From: an uncultured Mucispirillum sp.
GTDB taxonomy: Bacteria > Chrysiogenota > Deferribacteres > Deferribacterales > Mucispirillaceae
Assembly: GCA_947177675.1 (NCBI GenBank)
Contig: CAMWVK010000108.1
Location: 1-6,105 of the forward strand
Direction: 5' to 3'
Length of the DNA: 6,105 nt
Shown one piece after another: positions 1 through 6,105 of this stretch (position 1 is its first letter; every line of letters starts with the position of its first letter). Under the pieces are notes generated by a model that worked only from the letters and a program-made list of their open reading frames with translations, was not told the DNA's origin and did not search any database. Both the position numbers and the translations under genes were made by a program.

Positions 1-39
1 AGCAGGGTTTGTCCGGGGGTACACCCCGAACAAACTGCC
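1..39. repeat. GC-rich palindromic element inside the ftsQ frame
   Basis: Bases 7-18 (GTTTGTCCGGGG) and 24-35 (CCCCGAACAAAC) are inverted repeats with 11 of 12 matches around a 5-nt spacer (19-23). In the minus-strand transcript the single mismatch becomes a G-U wobble, so all 12 positions can pair. The symmetry continues outward: GCAG at 2-5 can pair with CTGC at 35-38 if the GG at 6-7 bulges. The segment is 24/39 G+C, against a strongly AT-rich surround. This resembles short dispersed palindromic repeats (REP- or RPE-like), but only one copy is visible and its left boundary may lie beyond base 1. It has no visible U-tract, so it is not called a terminator. Confidence 0.55.
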
Positions 40-393
40 AGTAAAAATAAAACATTTGTTTTGCCTGTTTTTAAAAGGAAATAATGCTTTTTCCTCATAA
101 ACTATTAAATTAACTTTATCAGGTAATACTTTGCTTGCTATTATTCGCTGCACCCATGGGTCATCTGAAACAATAGTTTCTTTCAGCCTGCTGTCAAAAA
201 GGTTAAGCCCTATAAATTGAGCACCTATTTTTTTAATAGCCTGCCTGTCTGCATTTATCACGCCCTGCACTTCTACACTTTTAATGACAAACACATTAGT
301 CTGCTTTATTTTACTAACTATTGTTGCAGCACCAAAGCCTACACCAAAAACAAGCCCTGATAATAATACAAGTTTGATAATGCCGCCTTTCAT
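1..393 (-). CDS. ftsQ: Cell division protein FtsQ/DivIB, 3' end outside the window
   Basis: This is the N-terminal 131 residues of a FtsQ-type bitopic division protein; the frame stays open to base 1. FtsQ links early and late divisome proteins (FtsB/FtsL in the family) and acts mostly in the periplasm. A short basic start (MKGG) leads into one hydrophobic helix at about residues 5-26. A POTRA domain follows at about 34-104, seen as VFVIKSVEVQG, then GLNLFDSRL, DDPWVQRI, and LPDKVNLIVYEEKA, which is the usual 'P..l.i.v.E..p' end of the domain. The start at 393 is preferred because GGGG lies 8 nt upstream. An in-frame ATG at 411 overlaps the ddl stop (TAATG) but has no evident ribosome binding site; it would add six residues. 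The last dozen visible codons (about S120-N129) fall in a GC-rich palindrome and include CCC and CGG codons unlike the neighbouring genes. The beta domain expected after the POTRA lies outside, so whether the gene is intact cannot be judged. Family call is firm from motifs plus position after ddl. Confidence 0.88.
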   Translation of the reverse strand, partial: MKGGIIKLVLLSGLVFGVGFGAATIVSKIKQTNVFVIKSVEVQGVINADRQAIKKIGAQFIGLNLFDSRLKETIVSDDPWVQRIIASKVLPDKVNLIVYEEKALFPFKNRQNKCFIFTGSLFGVYPRTNPA

Positions 394-401
394 TATCTTA
401 T

Positions 402-405
402 CCCC
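402..405 (-). promoter_or_regulatory. Ribosome binding site deciding the ftsQ start
   Basis: GGGG, in the context GGAAGGGG on the minus strand, sits 8 nt before the ATG at 393. It lies just downstream of the alternative ATG at 411, so it can only serve the 393 start. This favours the shorter FtsQ, with a 17-nt gap after ddl. Confidence 0.6.
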
Positions 406-410
406 TTCCA

Positions 411-1310
411 TTATTTATTATCAAGTGATGCACTTTCTGCAATTCTTTTCACAATATCTTCAAAAGAAATACCTAATTTACTGGCAGATTTTGGCACAAG
501 TGATGTGGCAGTCATACCAGGAACAGTATTTACTTCTATTACAAAAAACTTTCTATCTGTTGCAATAAAATCTATTCTTGCCATAGACCTGCAGCCACAT
601 GCATTATATGCTTTAACTGCAAGTTTTTTTAAACTTTTAAGTCTTGATGCACTTAAACCAGTATCCAGCAGATATTCTGTCATACCAGCAGTATATTTAT
701 TTTCATAGTTGTAAAATCCTTTTTTAGGGCGTATCCATATAGGTGGGAATGCTTCCCCTTCCATAACAGGAATAGTAAGCTCTTTACCTTCTATAAATTC
801 TTCGCATAATACCTTACTGTCATATTTAAATGCAGCTTTCACAGCTGCTGCATAATCTTTTTCATCTTTAACTATTGTAACCCCAATACTTGAACCCTGC
901 CTTGCTGGTTTTACAACACAGGGCATAAATGGCGGCTGCCTGTCATCTTCTTTTAATATTGCATATTTTGGTGTTGGAAGTCCGTAATCTATAAAAGTAT
1001 GTTTTGCTAAAAGCTTATCAAAAGCAACTGCACTTGCAGCAACACCAGCACCAGTATAAGGTATCCCCATCATTTCAAGCATACCCTGCACACAGCCATC
1101 TTCACCATATGTTCCATGCAGAGCAATAACACATAAATCTGGCTTTAATATTGTTAATTTTTCTGCCAAAGAAAAATCTGCATCTATTAGTGTAACATTA
1201 GGAAAATTTTTTAAAAGAGCATCTGCCATATTTTTGCCGCTTTTAAGAGATACTTCCCTTTCTGCACTCATTCCACCGTAAATAACACATATTTTACTAT
1301 TTTTATCCAT
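411..1310 (-). CDS. ddl: D-alanine--D-alanine ligase
   Basis: ATP-grasp enzyme that joins two D-Ala into the D-Ala-D-Ala dipeptide in the cytoplasm; MurF then adds it to the peptidoglycan precursor. The 299-residue length is typical of DdlB-type enzymes. Visible signatures are GGMSAEREVSLKSG (12-25, with the conserved Glu16), LHGTYGEDG (64-72), GIPYTG (82-87), VVKPARQGSSIG (132-143, nucleotide-binding Lys134 and the Ser pair), ENKYTAG in the omega loop (203-209), ARIDF (244-248) and VIEVNTVPGMT (257-267, metal-binding Glu259 and Asn261). Tyr206, after Lys205, aligns with E. coli DdlB Tyr216, the residue associated with dipeptide rather than D-Ala-D-lactate specificity. The ATG shares its A with the murC stop codon (TAATG), and GGGG lies 6 nt upstream, so translational coupling is likely. 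No truncation is seen. The position between murC and ftsQ matches ddlB of the proteobacterial dcw cluster; no murB lies between them. Confidence 0.97.
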   Translation of the reverse strand: MDKNSKICVIYGGMSAEREVSLKSGKNMADALLKNFPNVTLIDADFSLAEKLTILKPDLCVIALHGTYGEDGCVQGMLEMMGIPYTGAGVAASAVAFDKLLAKHTFIDYGLPTPKYAILKEDDRQPPFMPCVVKPARQGSSIGVTIVKDEKDYAAAVKAAFKYDSKVLCEEFIEGKELTIPVMEGEAFPPIWIRPKKGFYNYENKYTAGMTEYLLDTGLSASRLKSLKKLAVKAYNACGCRSMARIDFIATDRKFFVIEVNTVPGMTATSLVPKSASKLGISFEDIVKRIAESASLDNK

Positions 1311-2704
1311 TATTTACCCCTTTCTTTTAAATAATCTGCAACTGCAAAAGAAAAATTAGTAATACTGCCTGCACCAAAAGTTATAATAATAGTATGTTTC
1401 TCATTTCGTTCTTCATCAAAAAAAGTGAAAAAATCATTTAAATTTGGAAGATAAGAAACATCTTTAAATCCATGATTTTTTACTTCTGCAATTAATTTTT
1501 CTGCCACAATACCTTCAATAGCTTTTTCACTTGCTGCATATATATCTGTAACATAAAGTTTATCTGCATCCATAAAACATTTTGCAAAATCGCTCATTAA
1601 ATCCCTTGTTCTAGTGTATCTGTGTGGCTGGAATACAATCACAATACTGCTTTCCGGACTTGCTTCACGAACAGCTTTTAATGTAGTTGCAATCTCTGTT
1701 GGATGATGTCCGTAATCATCTATAACAATATATTTATCACTTTTATGTCTTATAGACATTCTTCGCTGCACACCAGAAAAGTTTTTAAGAGTTTTTTCAA
1801 TTACATCAATATCAATACCCATTTCAAGACTTGCAGTTAATGCTGCAAGAGAGTTTAATACAATATGGTCTCCGGGCAGATTTATTTCTATATGCCCTAA
1901 TATATCTTCACCTTTTTTTACATCATAAGATACACCAAAGCCGTCTTTTCTAATATTTACTGCTCTAATATCTGCCTGAGCTTTTGTGCCGTAAGTAATA
2001 AATCGTTTTGTAACATTTGGAATAATATCTGCCACATTATTATTATCAATGCAAAGCACACTTGTTCCATAAAACGGCACCATATTAGCAAACTCTGTAA
2101 AACTTTCTTTTACATCATCAAAATCTTTATAACTTTCCATATGTTCATGGTCAATATTTGTAATAACAGCAATAGATGGATAAAGCATTAAAAATGACCT
2201 GTCACTTTCATCTGCCTCTGCAATCATTATATTACTTTTGCCATAGCTTGCATTATTATTAGTGCTGTTTAATCTGCCGCCTATTAATATAGTTGGGTCT
2301 AATTTAGCAGCTTTTACAATCTCTGCCACCATAGAAGTAGTTGTAGTTTTACCATGAGAGCCTGCTACTGCTACCGCAAACTTTAATCTCATAAGTTCAG
2401 AAAGCATTTCTCCACGCTTAATAACAGGTTTTCTTTCCTGCCTTGCTTTTACAAGCTCTGGGTTATCATCACGGGCTGCACTTGTATAAACTATTACATC
2501 TGCACCCTTAATATTTGTTTCATCATGACCAATACTTATTTTAATACCCATATCTCTAAGCATTTTAACATTAGCATTTTCGCTTATGTCTGAACCACTT
2601 ACTTTAAATCCCATATTATGCAGCACTTCAGCAATACCACTCATACCTATGCCACCTATACCTACAAAATGTATATGGGAAAATCTGCCAAATACACTAT
2701 TCAA
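1310..2704 (-). CDS. murC: UDP-N-acetylmuramate--L-alanine ligase
   Basis: Cytoplasmic Mur ligase that uses ATP to attach L-Ala to UDP-MurNAc, the first amino acid of the stem peptide. The 464 residues fit the family. The N-terminal UDP-binding domain shows HIHFVGIGGIGMSGIAE (10-26) and SGSD (36-39). The central ATPase domain has GSHGKTTTT (115-123, P-loop), EADESDRSFL (163-172), TNIDHEHMESY (182-192) and GDHIVLNSLAA (278-288). The C-terminal domain has GVQRRM (311-316), DDYGHHPTEI (329-338), FQPHRYTRTRDL (358-369) and FGAGSI (443-448). VGIGG.GM.GIAE together with DDYGHHPTE separates MurC from MurD, MurE and MurF. The start codon is TTG: it is preceded by GGTGGAG with a 7-nt gap, and the next in-frame ATG (Met21) would cut through the glycine-rich loop, so a later start is ruled out. 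The gene begins 13 nt after murG and its stop overlaps the ddl start by one base. Confidence 0.97.
   Translation of the reverse strand: MNSVFGRFSHIHFVGIGGIGMSGIAEVLHNMGFKVSGSDISENANVKMLRDMGIKISIGHDETNIKGADVIVYTSAARDDNPELVKARQERKPVIKRGEMLSELMRLKFAVAVAGSHGKTTTTSMVAEIVKAAKLDPTILIGGRLNSTNNNASYGKSNIMIAEADESDRSFLMLYPSIAVITNIDHEHMESYKDFDDVKESFTEFANMVPFYGTSVLCIDNNNVADIIPNVTKRFITYGTKAQADIRAVNIRKDGFGVSYDVKKGEDILGHIEINLPGDHIVLNSLAALTASLEMGIDIDVIEKTLKNFSGVQRRMSIRHKSDKYIVIDDYGHHPTEIATTLKAVREASPESSIVIVFQPHRYTRTRDLMSDFAKCFMDADKLYVTDIYAASEKAIEGIVAEKLIAEVKNHGFKDVSYLPNLNDFFTFFDEERNEKHTIIITFGAGSITNFSFAVADYLKERGK
1317..1320 (-). promoter_or_regulatory. Ribosome binding site of ddl
   Basis: AAGGGG on the minus strand lies within the last codons of murC, with 6 nt between GGGG and the ATG at 1310. 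It supports the ATG that overlaps the murC stop as the true ddl start. Confidence 0.65.
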
Positions 2705-2711
2705 TTCTATA

Positions 2712-2718
2712 CTCCACC
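2712..2718 (-). promoter_or_regulatory. Strong ribosome binding site for the TTG start of murC
   Basis: GGTGGAG on the minus strand begins in the last base of the murG TAG stop and leaves 7 nt before the TTG at 2704. It is the main sequence evidence that murC starts at a non-ATG codon. Confidence 0.75.
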
Positions 2719-3758
2719 TATATAATATCTAACTCTTTAAATATAATTTCACTGCTTTTTTGCACAGGGCTTTTTTCTAAATTTGCTCTGAACACTGCAA
2801 TATTATCTTTTATCTCATTTAAAGCATCTTTTAAAGATGCAGTATCTGCCTTATCTTCTTCAAGTATTATACAGCAGCCTTTATTCTTTTCTTCTAATGC
2901 ATTATAGAATTGATGATTTTCGCTTGCTGCAGAATATGGTATATATATTACAGGGCATTTTAATGCTTTTATTTCAAAAACAGCACCTGCTCCTGAACGG
3001 GAAACTATAATATCAGCTTTGCTCATTTCATCAACTGCATTTTCTATATAAGGCTTTAAAATAAGCTTTTCTTTATATTCATCAAGCTTACTGCCATACA
3101 TTACTTTTGTTTCATCATAAAGCTTTGCACCACACTGATGCACAACATTAAAACCTGCTGACATTATTTCATCAATTGATGATGAAATTAATGTATTTAT
3201 TTTCCTGCTGCCTTGAGAGCCGCCTAAAACAAGCAGCCTGCCAGTATAATCTCTTTTAGGTGCTGTATTATAAAATACTTCTCTTACAGGGTTACCAGTA
3301 ACAATTAAGTTACCTTTTGCATTTTTAGTATTTTCAAATGATAAAAATACTTTTTTGCTAAACCTTGCAAAAATTCTATTTACAAGTCCCATTACACTAT
3401 TTTGCTCATGCAGGTATAAATCGCAGCCTTTTAAAACAGCAGCTACTGCTGATGGTGCAGCAGCAAAACCACCTGTTAATATTACTTTATCCCCTTTCTG
3501 CACTACTTTTAATGCTCTGCCTGTAGCTTTTATCATATTAAACAATGCTTTTATTTTGCCAGTTACAGACTGGTTCATATAAGCAGATACTTTCTGCTCT
3601 TCAAAATGACAGTTTAATGGGCATAAAATATTTCTTTCTATCCCTCTGTCTGATACCATAAAATAGTAATTTATATTATTTTTTTCTAACTGTTCACTAA
3701 TCGCAACAGCAGGATATAAATGCCCTCCAGTGCCACCGCCTGCAAATATTACTTTCAC
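2718..3758 (-). CDS. murG: Lipid I GlcNAc transferase MurG
   Basis: GT-B fold glycosyltransferase at the inner face of the cytoplasmic membrane. It transfers GlcNAc from UDP-GlcNAc to lipid I, giving lipid II, the substrate used by FtsW. The 346-residue length is usual. The N-terminal lipid I-binding half has the glycine-rich loop GGGTGGHLYPA (7-17, with the conserved His13), TGGFAAAPSAVAA (95-107) and LHEQNSVMGLVNR (116-128). VTGNPVRE (153-160) joins the halves. The UDP-GlcNAc-binding half has LGGSQGSRKIN (178-188), RSGAGAVFEI (254-263, with the ribose-binding Glu262) and IPYSAASENHQFYNA (273-287). The start is GTG: it overlaps the ftsW stop by 4 nt (GTGA), and GAGG lies 10 nt upstream. The glycine loop at residue 7 matches the normal N-terminus, so no later start is plausible. 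The gene ends in TAG, 13 nt before murC. Confidence 0.97.
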   Translation of the reverse strand: MKVIFAGGGTGGHLYPAVAISEQLEKNNINYYFMVSDRGIERNILCPLNCHFEEQKVSAYMNQSVTGKIKALFNMIKATGRALKVVQKGDKVILTGGFAAAPSAVAAVLKGCDLYLHEQNSVMGLVNRIFARFSKKVFLSFENTKNAKGNLIVTGNPVREVFYNTAPKRDYTGRLLVLGGSQGSRKINTLISSSIDEIMSAGFNVVHQCGAKLYDETKVMYGSKLDEYKEKLILKPYIENAVDEMSKADIIVSRSGAGAVFEIKALKCPVIYIPYSAASENHQFYNALEEKNKGCCIILEEDKADTASLKDALNEIKDNIAVFRANLEKSPVQKSSEIIFKELDII

Positions 3759-4846
3759 TGCACTTCTGCCTCATCTATTGACCTTAAAATAACACCTATA
3801 AAAAACATTGTAACCACAAGTGCTGAACCACCATAAGAAACAAAAGGCAGTGTTAAACCTTTTGTAGGAAGAAGTCCAATAACAACAAATACATGTACAA
3901 AACTTTGTACAAATATTAAAAATGAAAGACCAAATACAAGCAGTCTTTTAAATTTATCTTCATGTATAAAAGCAGCCTGTAAGTTTTTTCTGAATAAAAA
4001 CACTATTATAAGAAAAACTATACTTGCTCCAATAAGTCCAGTTTCTTCTGCAATAATTGCATATATAAAATCAGTATGTGCTTCAGGCAGAAAAAAAAGT
4101 TTTTGTGTAGAGTTTCCAAGCCCTCTGCCAAATAAACCACCGCTGCCAACAGAAGCAAGGCTCTGAATTAACTGATAACCTACGCCATACTGGTCCTGCC
4201 ATGGGTCTAAAAAGTTTAAAAGCCTTGCTTTTCTATATTCCCCTGCAAGCAGTGCTGCTACTAATACTGGAAAAACTATACCTACTATACCAAAAATATG
4301 GCTGAGTCTTGCTCCACCTACAATAAACATTGTAAAAGCTACAATAACTATTAATGTAGTTGTTCCAAAATCAGGCTCTACAATGATTAATGCAGCTAAA
4401 ATACCAACAAGCAGTGTAGCTGGCAGAAACCCTGTCATAAAATCCCACATTTTATCATTTTTTTTATCTAAATAATGAGCTAAATAAAGCACTACTGTAA
4501 ATTTTGCTATCTCTGATGGCTGAAAAGTTACAAAAGGAAGATATATCCACCTTTTTGCACCATTTGCTCCCGGCATAAAAAATACAGCAATCAAAAGAAG
4601 CAGTGTAATAAAAAATATTGGCATTACAAACTTTCTGTAAAACTCTAAAGGTATTTTATATGCTGCCATTAAAGCAACAAAGCCTATCATTACATGTATA
4701 AACTGCTTAATGAAAAAATAAAGCTCATGTCGTTCAAGTCTAATTGCCTGTGGTGCACTTGTATTATATATAAAAATAAGCCCTATCATTATAAGCAGAG
4801 CACAAATACTAAGTATTTGAAAACGAATATCTTTAATATTTATCAT
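3755..4846 (-). CDS. ftsW: Septal peptidoglycan glycosyltransferase FtsW (SEDS family)
   Basis: Multi-pass inner-membrane protein that polymerises lipid II into glycan strands at the division site, normally with the transpeptidase FtsI. The 363 residues carry roughly ten hydrophobic segments, for example about 8-28, 47-66, 74-91, 161-178, 183-201, 269-286, 301-325 and 340-355. SEDS signatures are GANGAKRWI (93-101), TFQPSEIAKF (107-116), VEPDFGTT (156-163), LPEAHTDFIYAIIAEE (253-268, where Asp259 matches the proposed catalytic aspartate) and LPTKGLTLPFVSYGGSAL (326-343, the FtsW/RodA/SpoVE signature). RodA and SpoVE share these motifs. FtsW is chosen because the gene sits between murD and murG, its normal dcw place. 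The ATG start lies 12 nt after murD with GGGG 7 nt upstream. The TGA stop overlaps the murG GTG start, which suggests coupled translation of the lipid II maker and its user. Confidence 0.96.
   Translation of the reverse strand: MINIKDIRFQILSICALLIMIGLIFIYNTSAPQAIRLERHELYFFIKQFIHVMIGFVALMAAYKIPLEFYRKFVMPIFFITLLLLIAVFFMPGANGAKRWIYLPFVTFQPSEIAKFTVVLYLAHYLDKKNDKMWDFMTGFLPATLLVGILAALIIVEPDFGTTTLIVIVAFTMFIVGGARLSHIFGIVGIVFPVLVAALLAGEYRKARLLNFLDPWQDQYGVGYQLIQSLASVGSGGLFGRGLGNSTQKLFFLPEAHTDFIYAIIAEETGLIGASIVFLIIVFLFRKNLQAAFIHEDKFKRLLVFGLSFLIFVQSFVHVFVVIGLLPTKGLTLPFVSYGGSALVVTMFFIGVILRSIDEAEVQ
3769..3772 (-). promoter_or_regulatory. Probable ribosome binding site of murG
   Basis: GAGG on the minus strand, within the last codons of ftsW, lies 10 nt before the GTG at 3758. 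The spacing is on the long side, so reinitiation through the 4-nt GTGA overlap may also contribute. Confidence 0.5.
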
Positions 4847-4853
4847 ATACTTA

Positions 4854-4857
4854 CCCC
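4854..4857 (-). promoter_or_regulatory. Ribosome binding site of ftsW
   Basis: GGGG on the minus strand lies in the 12-nt gap between the murD TAA and the ftsW ATG at 4846, with 7 nt between it and the start codon. It supports that ATG as the start. Confidence 0.65.
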
Positions 4858-4858
4858 A

Positions 4859-6105
4859 TTATTTAGTATATTCAAGCACATATTCTTTAAATTTTATACC
4901 CCTGTCTTCATAGCTTTTAAACTCATCAAAACTTGTGCAGGCTGGGGAAAGTAAAACGGTTGTGCCTGATTTAGTATTTTTTGCAAGTGTTTTAACACAG
5001 TTTTTTAAACTGTCATAGCTTTCTTCTTCCACATCTTTTAAAAGTGATGAAATCTGATTTTTTATTAAATCAGCTGCCTCACCAAAATAACAAACTTTGC
5101 TTATATTTTTATTTATTAAATCCACAAGCGGTTTGTAGTCACTTTTTTTATCTCTGCCGCCTATTAATAAAATAGATGGTTTTTCTATACTCTGCAGTGC
5201 AGTATAGACAGAATCTACATTTGTTGCTTTAGAGTCATTTATCCATTTAATCCCATTTATTTCAGCTAAAAGTTCAGTTCTATGGGGCATACTTGTTAAG
5301 TTTTCTAAAAAACTGGAAACATCACCTTTAAAATCACAAACTTTATCTGCCATAGTTAAGGCGTAGGATAAGTTAATAAGGTTATGCTTTCCAAACAGCT
5401 TAAATTTAAAAGTATCTGCACTAAACTTACCAAAATCTAATATGTTTCCATTATATTTTGGATAAGCTGCTAAATCATCATCAATATATTTAGTTTCTAT
5501 ATTATATTTTAACACTTCTGCTTTTATTATTTCATCAGTATTTGTTACAAATAAGCCATTTTTTTCTATGAAATCTAAAAGCATAAGTTTTGCTTTATAA
5601 TATTTATCCATAGTTTTATATCTGTCTAAATGGTCTTGAGTCACATTTATAATGCAGCCAGAAACTGCATTAAAGTTTTTCAAAAGCTCTATTTGAAAGC
5701 TTGATAACTCTATAATAAATACATCAACATCTTTTTCTAAAACTGCCATTCCATAAGGATAGCCAATATTTCCACAGGCAACAGCTTTTTTTCCTGTATT
5801 ATTGATTATCTGGGCAGTTAAATGAGTAGTTGTTGACTTGCCGTTTGTGCCAGTAATTGCAATAATTTTTGCATTCTTATTCATTTTTTCAAAGGCAAGT
5901 TCTATTTCACTTGTAATACTGCCACCAATATTTGTGTATTTATTTAAATCAATACCAGGACTTACACATGTTTTGTCATATTCATTTTTATGTTCTGCAA
6001 TATTTGCATACTGTTCTTCTTTATCATCAAAAATATCTATATTTTCAAAGCCTTTTAATCTTAATAATTTTTCTGCTGCGGCACCGCTTTTGCCATATCC
6101 TATAA
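4859..6105 (-). CDS. murD: UDP-N-acetylmuramoylalanine--D-glutamate ligase, 5' end outside the window
   Basis: Cytoplasmic Mur ligase that adds D-Glu to UDP-MurNAc-L-Ala using ATP. The frame is open from the right edge: 414 residues are visible, and about a dozen N-terminal residues are probably missing compared with E. coli MurD. Numbering from the first visible codon, the UDP-binding domain begins IGYGKSGAAAEKLL (1-14) and contains CVSPGIDL (46-53). The ATPase domain has TGTNGKSTTT (84-93, P-loop), NVTQDHLDRY (153-162), Lys172 in YKAKL (likely the carbamylated lysine) and GKHNLIN (238-244). The C-terminal domain has MPHRTE (272-277), NDSKATN (289-295), GGRDKKSDY (315-323) and LSPACTSFDEF (385-395) followed by EDRG (399-402), all MurD hallmarks. 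The ATG at 5884 is internal, not the start: 73 conserved MurD residues precede it in frame. The gene ends with TAA, 12 nt before ftsW. Confidence 0.97.
   Translation of the reverse strand, partial: IGYGKSGAAAEKLLRLKGFENIDIFDDKEEQYANIAEHKNEYDKTCVSPGIDLNKYTNIGGSITSEIELAFEKMNKNAKIIAITGTNGKSTTTHLTAQIINNTGKKAVACGNIGYPYGMAVLEKDVDVFIIELSSFQIELLKNFNAVSGCIINVTQDHLDRYKTMDKYYKAKLMLLDFIEKNGLFVTNTDEIIKAEVLKYNIETKYIDDDLAAYPKYNGNILDFGKFSADTFKFKLFGKHNLINLSYALTMADKVCDFKGDVSSFLENLTSMPHRTELLAEINGIKWINDSKATNVDSVYTALQSIEKPSILLIGGRDKKSDYKPLVDLINKNISKVCYFGEAADLIKNQISSLLKDVEEESYDSLKNCVKTLAKNTKSGTTVLLSPACTSFDEFKSYEDRGIKFKEYVLEYTK

Noticed and set aside
1..39. The palindrome as a rho-independent terminator
   Set aside because: The stem sits inside an open ftsQ frame, and the bases that would follow it in the transcript (CCTGCT) are not a U-tract. 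The sequence further on is not available, so this is unlikely rather than excluded.
284..568. Open frame on the plus strand (94 codons)
   Set aside because: It lies antisense to ftsQ and ddl, both clear family members, and its translation is low in complexity with no recognisable motif. A shadow frame.
505..708. Open frame on the plus strand (67 codons)
   Set aside because: Fully antisense within ddl, with no family signature.
2824..2840. 17-nt palindrome GCATCTTTTAAAGATGC
   Set aside because: It lies inside murG, its arms are only 8 nt and AT-rich, and it encodes ordinary residues (ASLKDA). It is isolated and expected by chance in such DNA.
3169..3182. 14-nt perfect palindrome TCATCAATTGATGA
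   Set aside because: Inside murG, produced by repetitive Ser/Ile/Asp/Glu codons. No second copy and no regulatory context.
3355..3582. Open frame on the plus strand (75 codons)
   Set aside because: Fully antisense within the conserved core of murG, with no family signature.
4694..4954. Open frame on the plus strand (86 codons)
   Set aside because: Antisense to the start of ftsW and the end of murD. Its composition simply mirrors the AT-rich codons opposite.
5882..5884. ATG as a possible murD start
   Set aside because: The frame continues upstream to the window edge with the conserved N-terminal MurD domain (GYGKSG loop, SPGI motif), so this Met is internal.

Overview
The window is one densely packed stretch of a division and cell wall (dcw) gene cluster, read entirely on the minus strand. 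In transcription order, from high to low coordinates, it holds murD (5' end beyond the right edge), ftsW, murG, murC, ddl and ftsQ (3' end beyond the left edge). No intergenic gap exceeds 17 nt and several genes overlap. I see no promoter, terminator, RNA gene, CRISPR array or mobile-element gene. The six genes almost certainly form part of one polycistronic operon whose promoter lies outside the window.

Organism: the DNA is strongly AT-rich, and the order murD-ftsW-murG-murC-ddl-ftsQ matches the classic Gram-negative dcw arrangement. Protein flavour and base composition suggest an AT-rich Gram-negative such as a Deferribacterota (Mucispirillum-like) bacterium. This is an impression from memory, not a tested assignment.

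How the genes work together: MurC adds L-Ala to UDP-MurNAc and MurD adds D-Glu. Ddl makes the D-Ala-D-Ala dipeptide that is later attached by MurF. MurG adds GlcNAc to lipid I to give lipid II at the inner face of the membrane. FtsW polymerises lipid II at the septum, and FtsQ is the bitopic scaffold that helps bring and activate the septal machinery. murB, murE, murF, mraY, ftsI, ftsA and ftsZ are not in the window; most could lie just outside it.

Translation details: the genes are joined by a GTGA overlap (ftsW/murG), a TAATG overlap (murC/ddl) and short gaps of 12 to 17 nt. murG starts with GTG and murC with TTG, and both are backed by ribosome binding sites. Three junctions use a GGGG-type Shine-Dalgarno.

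Oddity: the first 39 bases, inside the ftsQ frame at the left edge, are 24/39 G+C and form a strong palindrome in otherwise AT-rich DNA. It looks like a small dispersed palindromic repeat inserted in, or abutting, the coding sequence. It is the only part of the window not explained by ordinary dcw genes. I found no evidence of an undescribed multi-gene system.
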